This document shows, in pieces, positions 1 through 7,012 of a stretch of 64,000 nt of DNA. Under the pieces are notes generated by a model, which worked only from the letters and a program-made list of their open reading frames with translations, had not been told where the DNA came from and searched no databases. Source of the stretch: CAZPXH01 sp964591085. Lineage in GTDB: Bacteria > Spirochaetota > Spirochaetia > DSM-27196 > CAZPXH01. The stretch spans positions 110,710 through 174,709 of the forward strand of contig CAZPXH010000006.1 in assembly GCA_964591085.1 (NCBI GenBank), given 5' to 3'. Position 1 is the first letter of the stretch. Each line of letters starts with the position of its first letter. A program made the translations under genes and the position numbers.

Positions 1-312
1 CGCAGTATCAGCCTGGAAAAGGAGCGCACCGAGGCGCTCTCCGCAATCGCAGAGATTGACGGTGGCCTCGCTGAAATCATGGAGGACCGGGAGCTTGAAG
101 CGTGGAGCGGGGACGCACCGGGCGCCGATGGTCACGAGTTCTCCCGCTCTTCCCTCAATCGGGAGCTTCGCCATCTGTGCGAGCACACCGTGCATCACTA
201 CGCCTTGATCTCACTGCTGCTGCGGCAAATGGACATGCCGGTAAGCCCGGACTTTGGAGTGGCATCCAGCACCCGCACACGCCAGACCACGCAAGGACAA
301 CGGACCGACTAG
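1..312 (+). CDS. DinB-family protein, C-terminal part (cut by window edge)
   Basis: The reading frame is open from base 1 and ends at TAG 310-312, so only the last 103 residues are visible. The segment ELRHLCEHTVHHYALI carries the His-x3-His pattern of the C-terminal helix of DinB/DUF664 four-helix proteins, where such histidines are part of a metal site. These proteins are soluble and often thiol-dependent transferases or of unknown function. The next gene starts five bases after this stop, so the two are probably cotranscribed. Family assignment is from motif memory only; the substrate is unknown. Confidence 0.6.
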   Translation, partial: RSISLEKERTEALSAIAEIDGGLAEIMEDRELEAWSGDAPGADGHEFSRSSLNRELRHLCEHTVHHYALISLLLRQMDMPVSPDFGVASSTRTRQTTQGQRTD

Positions 313-316
313 CGGG

Positions 317-1075
317 ATGTGCACCGCAACCTGGCTCCTGGACGGTGACGGGAGCTTCTTCCTGTTTACCCGGGATGAGCTCCACCGTCGAAGTCCTGCC
401 CAGCCCCCGGCGCCCCGCGAGAGTGGCGTAACTCGCTACATCGCACCGCTGGATCCGGACGGCGGGGGAACCTGGATTGCGGTGACCCAAACGGGTCTGA
501 TCCTTGGCCTCCTCAACGACTATCCTCCGGGCTTTGCGCTGATGCCCCGCGGGAAGAGCCGGGGACTGCTGATCCCGGAGCTGATCGCCAGAGTGGCGCG
601 GTGGTGGTCTCCGTCAGCCGGCGTTGACGGCTTGGCGCTGGAACGGGAGGTGCGTGACCTCGCCGCGATATCTCACCTCCAGCCCTTTCAGTTGGTGGTA
701 CGCGGGCCGGAGTGTAGGGCTGCGTGGTACGGGTCCTGGGATGGCCTGCGGCTTCAGACTCGCGCAGGGATGGCGCCTGAGACCATCAGCTCGGTCCGCA
801 CGAAGGAGATGGCAGAGAAGCGGCGTGAGATCTACCGGCATATGGCCGGTGCCAGACCAACCCGTGAGCTTCTGCGGAGGTACCACCGCTTTCGCGGGGA
901 GGACGCCGCGCTCGGGCCCTGGATGTGGCGACCGGAAGCGGGTTCGCAGAGCCTCACCGAGATCGCGGTGACACGAGGCACGGTGAGCATGACCTACCGC
1001 GAGGGCCCCGATGCCCCCCAGGACCTCCAGGGCTTCGGATCAACGGAGACTCTCCCGAGAATCGCAGAAGCCTGA
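317..1075 (+). CDS. TANGO2/NRDE-family protein
   Basis: 252 residues. I start at the ATG that gives MCTATW, because family members begin with Met-Cys-Thr and the Cys at position 2 is the presumed N-terminal nucleophile of the Ntn-hydrolase-like fold. Further family marks follow in order: FTRDE (the NRDE-type motif, here TRDE), then IAPLDPDGGGTWIAV and GLLNDYP. The open frame runs upstream into the DinB gene, but that extension lacks family features. In eukaryotes TANGO2 is linked to haem and lipid handling; the bacterial role is unsettled. It probably shares an operon with the DinB protein. Confidence 0.75.
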   Translation: MCTATWLLDGDGSFFLFTRDELHRRSPAQPPAPRESGVTRYIAPLDPDGGGTWIAVTQTGLILGLLNDYPPGFALMPRGKSRGLLIPELIARVARWWSPSAGVDGLALEREVRDLAAISHLQPFQLVVRGPECRAAWYGSWDGLRLQTRAGMAPETISSVRTKEMAEKRREIYRHMAGARPTRELLRRYHRFRGEDAALGPWMWRPEAGSQSLTEIAVTRGTVSMTYREGPDAPQDLQGFGSTETLPRIAEA

Positions 1076-1101
1076 ACCCTTCTCCGGGAGAACGGAGCTC
1101 C

Positions 1102-1575
1102 TTAGAGCCCGGCCCGGACCCCCGGCCAGTTTTCCTGGGCACGCTCAATGTTCTGTAAAAGGCTGCGGCTGAAGCGTCGGTTGAACCGCTGGTTGATGTT
1201 AAGGTAGAGCTGCCCCTCGTGGATCACAAAGGAATTCGGATCAATGTCCGCAACGCTGTTGCGGCTCACAGCCCAGGCGCAGTAGCCACCGTAGGCTGGA
1301 GCATAGCGTTCCGGATCACCGGCAAACAGGTCTCGGTTGTCAGCGCTGGCAAAGCGCCATTCCGCTCCATCCCAGCGGAAAGCAAACTCCTGTCGTCCTT
1401 CAACGGCTTGCCCTTCGGTGTGATAGGCAACGGCATCGTATCCGTGGATAGCAATTCCTTCCTGCGTGTTCACCGTTCCCTGAGCATTCACTTCAGCGCA
1501 CCCCAGTACAAGCAGAGTCAGGCCGAGCAAAAACTGCAGGCGTAGTACCCGTCGGGTGGTATTCAGTGGTTCCAT
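1102..1575 (-). CDS. YHS-domain lipoprotein
   Basis: 157 residues from the chosen ATG; an in-frame ATG four codons upstream and another at 1611 are possible, and no clear Shine-Dalgarno sequence decides between them. The N-terminus has two Arg, a hydrophobic run and the lipobox LVLGC, so the protein should be membrane-anchored outside the cytoplasm. After it comes a YHS domain: GYDAVAYH, then FRWDGAEWRFASADNRDLF, then YGGYCAWAVS with the conserved Cys. YHS domains often accompany metal-handling proteins. It converges with the TANGO2-like gene (26 bp between stops). Confidence 0.75.
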   Translation of the reverse strand: MEPLNTTRRVLRLQFLLGLTLLVLGCAEVNAQGTVNTQEGIAIHGYDAVAYHTEGQAVEGRQEFAFRWDGAEWRFASADNRDLFAGDPERYAPAYGGYCAWAVSRNSVADIDPNSFVIHEGQLYLNINQRFNRRFSRSLLQNIERAQENWPGVRAGL

Positions 1576-1684
1576 GGTTGTCAACATTACAACACTCGTG
1601 TAGTCAGGCAAGCGCGTGGCAGCCGGACCGCGATGGGTTTCTCCGCCACTCTCCTCAGGGACCGCAACAAGAAAACCGAGTTCT

Positions 1685-2743
1685 TCAGCTTGCCTTCCTG
1701 CGGGAAAGGCCGGCCCGCGTTCGCCGGAGGAGCTCCGCTCCGCTTACCGGGCGGTAGCCTGCGCGAATGTTGGCCCTGGCAATACGGCCGAGCAAAATCC
1801 AGTGTCGGTACAGATCACGCCAGGCGCGGAGCAGGCTTCGCCGGGAATCGTAGATGTGAGCCGGCTCGCTGGCGGACCCATTGAGCTCCACTATCCGGAA
1901 ATCGCCGGCGAGCATTGACTCCCAGGATGGCGCGCGTATGTCAAAGCGCCCGAGATGGAAACCGGGAATTCCTTGCGCAAAGTCTTCTACAAAGCGGTCC
2001 AGCGCGGGACCACGGAGATGCTGTCCGCTGCGGAAAGTAGTCCCACGGGCATGGTTGCCGATGTCGGTGAGCACGCGGAGCTCTCCTGCCTGCAATACCC
2101 GCGGGAGTTCTTCCGCGTAGGCCGTGCGGAGCATCGGCAAATGCAGCCGGCAGCGCTCATCTGCTTCCATGAGCTGGTCCAGCGTGCGCCGGCCGTCCCC
2201 GGTAACGGAGAGCGGCTCCTTGATCACCACAGAAGTAACCGTGCCGCCATCGGCGCCTGGCATTCGGGTGTAGAGCAGACCAAACTCCGCTGGACCCCTG
2301 GCAATCTCCTGAACCAGAATTGGACCCGGCACCCGCTGAAGGTAGCCCAGAGCCTCCGCGGGATTTTTCACGTTTGCCACCGCAGTCCCACGCTCGCCCC
2401 GGTCCGGCTTGAAGATCAGCGGGAAGCCAAGACCTGTAGCGGCAAGAGAGGGGCCCAGGGCTTCCGGGCTGCGGTCTGCCACGGGATAGGCTGCTTGAGC
2501 GCGCGGACCAAGTAGATCCCTCTCAGACTCGGTTGCGAGGATGAGAGTACGCGGCACAAGTTCCTGCGGAAGCTGGGCCTGGATCTCTGCCTTGCTGTAG
2601 TCAATGAAGGCCCCGATGTCGAAACCCGGGTCCGCCGCGGTCATGTATGCCACGTGTCCGCTTCGGACCATGTCACCCAGGACGCGCAGATAGATCGGCC
2701 CGTAGAACACCTGATAGGGCCAGAACTCCCAGTGGAGTCGCAT
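1685..2743 (-). CDS. ATP-grasp ligase-like protein
   Basis: 352 residues, starting at the ATG whose A overlaps the TGA of the acyltransferase gene upstream (2743), so translation is likely coupled. The ATP-grasp signs are FPLIFKPDRGERG (nucleotide-binding Lys and glycine-rich loop), ILVQEI, then SVTGDGRRTL as in cyanophycin synthetase/D-Ala ligase relatives, GNHARGTTF, and the metal-binding end RIVELNGSASEP. Such enzymes join a carboxylate, activated as an acyl phosphate, to an amine. The substrate cannot be read from sequence. Coupling to an acyltransferase suggests an aminoacyl lipid or N-acyl amino acid product, which is inference. Confidence 0.65.
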   Translation of the reverse strand: MRLHWEFWPYQVFYGPIYLRVLGDMVRSGHVAYMTAADPGFDIGAFIDYSKAEIQAQLPQELVPRTLILATESERDLLGPRAQAAYPVADRSPEALGPSLAATGLGFPLIFKPDRGERGTAVANVKNPAEALGYLQRVPGPILVQEIARGPAEFGLLYTRMPGADGGTVTSVVIKEPLSVTGDGRRTLDQLMEADERCRLHLPMLRTAYAEELPRVLQAGELRVLTDIGNHARGTTFRSGQHLRGPALDRFVEDFAQGIPGFHLGRFDIRAPSWESMLAGDFRIVELNGSASEPAHIYDSRRSLLRAWRDLYRHWILLGRIARANIRAGYRPVSGAELLRRTRAGLSRRKAS

Positions 2744-3606
2744 CAGGCAGCGCTGACCGCCGGGGGAGCCTCCGGAATCCGATAGACTGATTTCCGGAGG
2801 AGCTCTGCCACCTCGTGATCTGATCCCATGGCAGAAAGCTCGTGGGGAAGGATCGGCCTGCTGAAGTGAATGTGCAGCGTGCTCCCGCGTTTGCGGTAGA
2901 GTTCGTCGGGGAGGAGAATCATCTCCATGTTGAAGCGGATGCCGCTGATCTTGCGGAGCCACGCCGCGCGGTAGAATCGCATGCTGTTGCGCGCCTCAAT
3001 GTAGGCTGGCACCACCGGCCGCCCGAACCTGCGGGACATTGTGACAAAGCTTTTCTGCCAGGGTAGATCCCGCAGAACTCCGCCTTCCAGCCGTGAACAC
3101 AGGCCGGCGGGGAAGTGCACAAGCGCCGGCGCGGTGGCAAACACGCCGACCAGGGAATCCCTCCGGTCCCGGTTAGATCCGTGCTTGTTTACCGGCACCA
3201 TCAGCTTCTTCATCTGCGGAATTGCCGTCAGAAAATCATTGGCCGGGACTACGGCGCCCGGGTGCACCGAGTTCACAGTCTGAAGCATCGCCAGGCCATC
3301 AAGGCCCCCGAGCGGGTGGTTGGATATCACAGTCGGGCGATTCGCCGCTCGCAGGTGCTCAAGGCCGTGCGCCACAATCCGGGCGTCAAGGTCAGAGAGC
3401 ACAGCGTCCACAAACGGCATCCCATCCACGCCCTCCAGCCGGCCAAGGAGCCCATTGATCTCTCTGACGTGGAGCAGGCGGTTGAGCATGCGATAGGCAA
3501 TGGGGGGAATCCGCCGGGCGAGCTCAGGATTCCGTGCCGAAACAATCTCCGGCAGGCGCACCGGACCAGGCGAGTGTGGCAAAGCCGCAAGTGAATCAGC
3601 GGGCAT
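2743..3606 (-). CDS. PlsC-like glycerophosphate/haemolysin-type acyltransferase
   Basis: 287 residues from ATG 3606; an in-frame ATG at 3627 is the alternative and would leave 8 bp to the divergent DUF429 gene. The acyltransferase motif I is NHPLGGLDG (His97, Asp103), the long-spaced variant found in proteins annotated as putative haemolysins and acylglycerophosphate acyltransferases. The FPEG-like motif III is FPAG within LVHFPAGLCS. It would transfer an acyl chain to a lipid or amine at the inner membrane. Its TGA overlaps the ATG of the ATP-grasp gene. Confidence 0.65.
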   Translation of the reverse strand: MPADSLAALPHSPGPVRLPEIVSARNPELARRIPPIAYRMLNRLLHVREINGLLGRLEGVDGMPFVDAVLSDLDARIVAHGLEHLRAANRPTVISNHPLGGLDGLAMLQTVNSVHPGAVVPANDFLTAIPQMKKLMVPVNKHGSNRDRRDSLVGVFATAPALVHFPAGLCSRLEGGVLRDLPWQKSFVTMSRRFGRPVVPAYIEARNSMRFYRAAWLRKISGIRFNMEMILLPDELYRKRGSTLHIHFSRPILPHELSAMGSDHEVAELLRKSVYRIPEAPPAVSAA

Positions 3607-3635
3607 TCTTGACACGCACCGGATCATCGGGGGCA

Positions 3636-4457
3636 ATGGAAGCCGTGTCAAGAACAGTTGTAGCCGGCATAGATGCTGCGCCCGGCTATTGGGCGGTCTG
3701 CATCCTCCGGGGTAGTGGCGACGGTGACGGTTGGTTCCTCCCGGACTCCGGGGAGCTCCACGCGGCCCCAAGCATCCGGGAGGCGGCAACTCGGTGCCGC
3801 GATGCTGGCGCGCGGCGCGTGCTGATTGATATGCCAATCGGTCTTCCGGACGCAGGGTCCAGGGTGGCCGACCAGCAGGCACGGGCGGCACTCGGTCCAC
3901 GGCGGAGCTCGGTGTTTCCCACGCCCCCCCGGAGCACGCTGGGTGCCAGCAACTACGCGGAGGCCCGCGAGCTCAGCAGAGCAAGCACCGGCAAGGCGAT
4001 CAGTGTGCAGGCCTGGAACCTGATCCCTCGCATCCGGGAGGTGGACGAGTTCCTGCAGGATCCGGACTCCAGCGCCCTCCGCCCGGAAGAGGCGCATCCG
4101 GAGCTGGGGTTTGCCGCACTTGCGGGCCACCAGGTGGTTGCGGGATCAGCGCTTGCAGCGGCCGTAAGCGTAGAGCCCGGGGATTCCGGGCTGGCACTTC
4201 GTCCGCTAAGAGCTGCCAAGCAGCGGCAACAAGGACTGGTGGCGCGGGCAACACTTCTGCCGGAGACCGTGCTCCGCTTCCTTCTCAATTCACCGGAGTC
4301 TGAAGTGCTGCCACTTCCGGACCGGATGGATGCTGCGGTGCTTGCAATTGTGGCCGGTTGTGTCGGGAATGCCTTTGGTGATCCGGCGGCGCGGGACAGC
4401 AAAGGGCTCCCAATGCTGATCCGCTACGCGCTTCCGGTGACGCCTCAGTCTACGTGA
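3636..4457 (+). CDS. DUF429-family protein
   Basis: 273 residues from ATG 3636, with a G-rich stretch (CGGGGG) just upstream as possible ribosome binding site. It shows the DUF429 pattern: VVAGIDAAPGYWAV at the N-terminus, VLIDMPIGLPD in the middle, SVFPTPPR, the ISVQAWNL and HPELGF segments, and DRMDAAVLAIVA near the end. DUF429 has an RNase H-like fold with acidic residues, so a nuclease has been proposed for the family, but no activity is established. It is divergent from the acyltransferase, and its 3' end overlaps the next minus-strand gene by 13 bp. Confidence 0.75.
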   Translation: MEAVSRTVVAGIDAAPGYWAVCILRGSGDGDGWFLPDSGELHAAPSIREAATRCRDAGARRVLIDMPIGLPDAGSRVADQQARAALGPRRSSVFPTPPRSTLGASNYAEARELSRASTGKAISVQAWNLIPRIREVDEFLQDPDSSALRPEEAHPELGFAALAGHQVVAGSALAAAVSVEPGDSGLALRPLRAAKQRQQGLVARATLLPETVLRFLLNSPESEVLPLPDRMDAAVLAIVAGCVGNAFGDPAARDSKGLPMLIRYALPVTPQST

Positions 4458-4810
4458 TGCCGGGATTCCCCGATCTGCGCTCCCCAGAGTGCGGCGGCGT
4501 ACGCAACCACTGATGCAATGATGAGTCCGATTACTCCCTGGCGGCCAGCGTCCAGGAAGGCTCCACCGATGGTGGCCACCAACGCTGCCACCGCCGGCTC
4601 ACGGATGGTGATACCGGGGCTGATTGCGCCGGTCACCAGTCCCCCGATGAAGTAGGCCAGGGGCCGGAGTATCAGGTAGAGGATCCAACCGATGCCGAAG
4701 GTGAGAAACCCGCCAATGCCGATCACCACGCTCAGGCCCGCCTGCACAACGGCAAACACCAAAAGGCTCGCCAGGAGCCAACCGAACCGGAATGCTGCCT
4801 GTTCTGACAT
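4445..4810 (-). CDS. Small integral membrane protein
   Basis: 121 residues with three to four hydrophobic helices (LLASLLVFAVVQAGLSVVIG, FGIGWILYLILRPLAYFIGG, AALVATIGGAF, VIGLIIASVVAYAAAL). The start is firm: AGGAGG sits seven bases before the ATG. I do not recognise a named family; the repeated small-residue helices are compatible with a small membrane protein of the DUF/TIGR hypothetical type. Monocistronic as far as can be seen, followed by the receiver-domain gene further upstream in the other direction. Confidence 0.6.
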   Translation of the reverse strand: MSEQAAFRFGWLLASLLVFAVVQAGLSVVIGIGGFLTFGIGWILYLILRPLAYFIGGLVTGAISPGITIREPAVAALVATIGGAFLDAGRQGVIGLIIASVVAYAAALWGAQIGESRHHVD

Positions 4811-4868
4811 CTTGTCCTCCTGATTCAGAAGCTACCACCAGCAGGCAAAGAAGACAGCCCTCGCGGTC

Positions 4869-5243
4869 TCAAACGGATACGAATTCCGATACAAGGTCCA
4901 ACAGCTCAGGGATTGCAACAGGCTTGCTGATTACGCGGTTCATGCCCGCTCGGAGAAAGTCCCGGTGCTCTTCCGGGAAGGCCATTGCCGTGACGCCAAT
5001 CACCGGTAGTTCGCGGGTACCGCTACTGCCGTCTCTCAGGACACGGACCAGCTCGTCCCCGGAGATACCGGGTAGGCCCACATCAAGCAGCACAACTGCA
5101 GGCAATCCTTCGGGAATCGAATCCAGGAAGTGTTCTCCGGACTCAAAGGCGCGCACGGCATAGCCTGCCCGTTCCAGGTGGCGGGTGAGCATGAAGCGAC
5201 TGGTCGGATCGTCTTCAACCAGTGCGATCGGAACAGCAGCCAT
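4869..5243 (-). CDS. Stand-alone response regulator receiver domain
   Basis: 124 residues from the ATG of MAAVPIALVEDD; another ATG lies five codons upstream. It is a single CheY-like receiver: acidic pair EDD near residues 9-11, phosphoacceptor Asp in VVLLDVGLPG, conserved Thr in VIGVTAMAF, and Lys in ISKPVAIPEL. There is no output domain, so it should act through protein contacts, for instance at a hybrid kinase or motor. No histidine kinase is nearby. Confidence 0.85.
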   Translation of the reverse strand: MAAVPIALVEDDPTSRFMLTRHLERAGYAVRAFESGEHFLDSIPEGLPAVVLLDVGLPGISGDELVRVLRDGSSGTRELPVIGVTAMAFPEEHRDFLRAGMNRVISKPVAIPELLDLVSEFVSV

Positions 5244-5312
5244 GATGCCATCGTGCACAGAAATCCAGCCCGCGACAAGATTTTTGACCCCGGCTTGGAC
5301 GGAACTGCGCCT

Positions 5313-5954
5313 CTAGGGACCCTCGGAGTCCGCCTGCTGCGGGGGTGACTGACGCAGGACGCGGAACCCCACCACAAAGCGGATGAGCGCGCCGAGGAGA
5401 ACAAGGCCCGCCATTGCGGCAAGGAGGGTGTTCAGCCAGCGGGGAAACACCAGCATCAGCCCGAACAGCAGGATGGTCTCCGTTCCTTCAATCAGGCCCC
5501 TCGGCATTACCAGGCTGGTAGGAGCGGCCCCGGCCATCTGCCGCTTCTCAAGCAGCGCGGACAGATACATCCAGGTGACACCATTGAGGTAGAAGGCAGC
5601 GAAGAGCAGCGAAAGCAAAAACCAGGATCGTGCGCCGATACCGTAGTTGGCTGTCAGAGACAAGGGAATGAGAACGTAGACAAGGAAATCCAGGACAATG
5701 TCCAGATAACCACCGGCGTCACTCTGCTGCCCGGTCTCCCGGGCAACAAGCCCGTCCAGTCCATCCAGAACCCGGTTCAGTGCAAACAGGAGAACGGCAG
5801 CAAGCTGCCACCGCAAAAACAGCGCCGCCGCCGCGGCTATTCCGCTGGCGGCGGCGAGAAGAGTGATCGCTGTCGGCGACATGAAGCGTCCAAGCAGCCG
5901 AGCGGCCGGCCGGAGCACCGCATCTTTCAGTTGCCGAAGCGGTCCATCAAGCAC
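5313..5954 (-). CDS. CDP-alcohol phosphatidyltransferase
   Basis: 213 residues from a GTG at 5954, six bases after the GAPDH stop; no ATG fits and no strong ribosome binding site is visible, so coupling to GAPDH is possible. The catalytic signature Asp-x2-Asp-Gly-x2-Ala-Arg-x8-Gly-x3-Asp-x3-Asp is complete: LDGLDGLVARETG, then GGYLDIVLD. Five or six membrane helices surround it. It would join a CDP-activated lipid with an alcohol (phospholipid head-group synthesis), but which alcohol is not decided by the motif. Confidence 0.8.
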   Translation of the reverse strand: MLDGPLRQLKDAVLRPAARLLGRFMSPTAITLLAAASGIAAAAALFLRWQLAAVLLFALNRVLDGLDGLVARETGQQSDAGGYLDIVLDFLVYVLIPLSLTANYGIGARSWFLLSLLFAAFYLNGVTWMYLSALLEKRQMAGAAPTSLVMPRGLIEGTETILLFGLMLVFPRWLNTLLAAMAGLVLLGALIRFVVGFRVLRQSPPQQADSEGP

Positions 5955-5960
5955 GCGTCG

Positions 5961-6959
5961 TCAAACGCCCAGGACTGCCTTGGCTTCCCGGATCATCTGG
6001 TTGGTGTAGCCCCACTCGTTGTCATACCAGGCAAAGACCTTCACCAGGTCACCGTCCACCACCTGCGTGAGCGTCAGGTCAACAATGCTGGCATGGCTGT
6101 CACCGATGATATCGGAGCTGACGATCTCCTCGGTGTTTGCGGCAAGGACTTCCTTCAGCTCCGGCTTGGCGGCCTCTTCCTGGAAGATCTTGTTGATCTC
6201 CTCCACGCTGGTGGGCCGCTCGGTCACAAAGGTGATGTCCGACAGGCTTCCAACCGGCGTGGGGACTCGAACCGCTGTGCCGTCAAACTTACCGGAAAAC
6301 TGCGGCAGCACCTTGGTGGTAGCGATCGCGGCTCCGGTGCTGGAAGGCACCATGTTCTGAGCCGCTGCGCGGCCGGAGCGCTCCTTCTTGGAGGGACCGT
6401 CCACGAGTGTCTGGGATGCGGTGTAGGCGTGGATAGTGGTGAGAACGGCCTTCTTGATGCCAATCCTCCGACCCATGATCTCCACAACCGGGGTAATGCT
6501 GTTAGTGGTGCAGCTTGCGCAGCTGAAGATGTTCTTAACCTCTGCGTCCGGATGGGCTACCCCGTGAACAACGGTGGCAAGCTCCGGGCTCTTGGTCGGC
6601 GCAGAAATGATCACCTGCTTTGCGCCGGCATCAATGTGTGCCTTTGCCTTAGCCATCTCAGTGAACAGTCCGGTGCTCTCGATAACCAGATCAATTTCGT
6701 GCTTGCCCCAGGGAAGCTGTGCGGGATCTCGCTCCGCGAAGACCTCAATCTCGTGGCCGTCAACAACAAGCTTGTTGTCCCTCGCTTCCACCGTGCGGTG
6801 GTAACGTCCGTAGACGGTATCGAACTTCAGCAGGTAGGCAAGGTTCTTTGCCGGAAGCAGATCGTTTACCGCGACGAGGTCGAGCCCGTCGGTATCCATG
6901 ATGACCTTGAACGCTGCGCGTCCAATTCGGCCGAGGCCGTTGATTGCAATGCGGGCCAT
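5961..6959 (-). CDS. gap: Glyceraldehyde-3-phosphate dehydrogenase
   Basis: 332 residues, full length for the family. INGLGRIGR opens the Rossmann fold; Asn32-Asp33 (AVND) fits NAD specificity. Catalytic Cys150 lies in SCASCTTN and His177 in TTIHAYT; the C-terminal WYDNEWGYTNQM is typical. The ribosome binding site is AAAGGGGG, six bases before the ATG. It oxidises glyceraldehyde 3-phosphate to 1,3-bisphosphoglycerate in glycolysis. With the aldolase at 14.8 kb it forms part of the glycolytic complement of this window. Confidence 0.97.
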   Translation of the reverse strand: MARIAINGLGRIGRAAFKVIMDTDGLDLVAVNDLLPAKNLAYLLKFDTVYGRYHRTVEARDNKLVVDGHEIEVFAERDPAQLPWGKHEIDLVIESTGLFTEMAKAKAHIDAGAKQVIISAPTKSPELATVVHGVAHPDAEVKNIFSCASCTTNSITPVVEIMGRRIGIKKAVLTTIHAYTASQTLVDGPSKKERSGRAAAQNMVPSSTGAAIATTKVLPQFSGKFDGTAVRVPTPVGSLSDITFVTERPTSVEEINKIFQEEAAKPELKEVLAANTEEIVSSDIIGDSHASIVDLTLTQVVDGDLVKVFAWYDNEWGYTNQMIREAKAVLGV

Positions 6960-6982
6960 AGGTAACCCCCTTTCAGGTTTGT

Positions 6983-7004
6983 CCCATATGATTCCAAGTA
7001 TGGG
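6983..7004. promoter_or_regulatory. Inverted repeat upstream of gap
   Basis: Perfect 6-bp arms CCCATA and TATGGG flank a 10-base spacer in the 53-bp gap between the GGDEF-EAL stop (7013) and the gap start (6959). It lies 23 bases upstream of the gap ATG and could be an operator. A weak hairpin is less likely because no T-run follows. Only the symmetry is seen; the binding factor is unknown. Confidence 0.3.
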
Positions 7005-7012
7005 CCGATTTG

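Noticed and set aside
5931..6965. 344-codon plus-strand frame
   Set aside because: Exact antisense of gap, which is certain. No independent motif or ribosome binding site.
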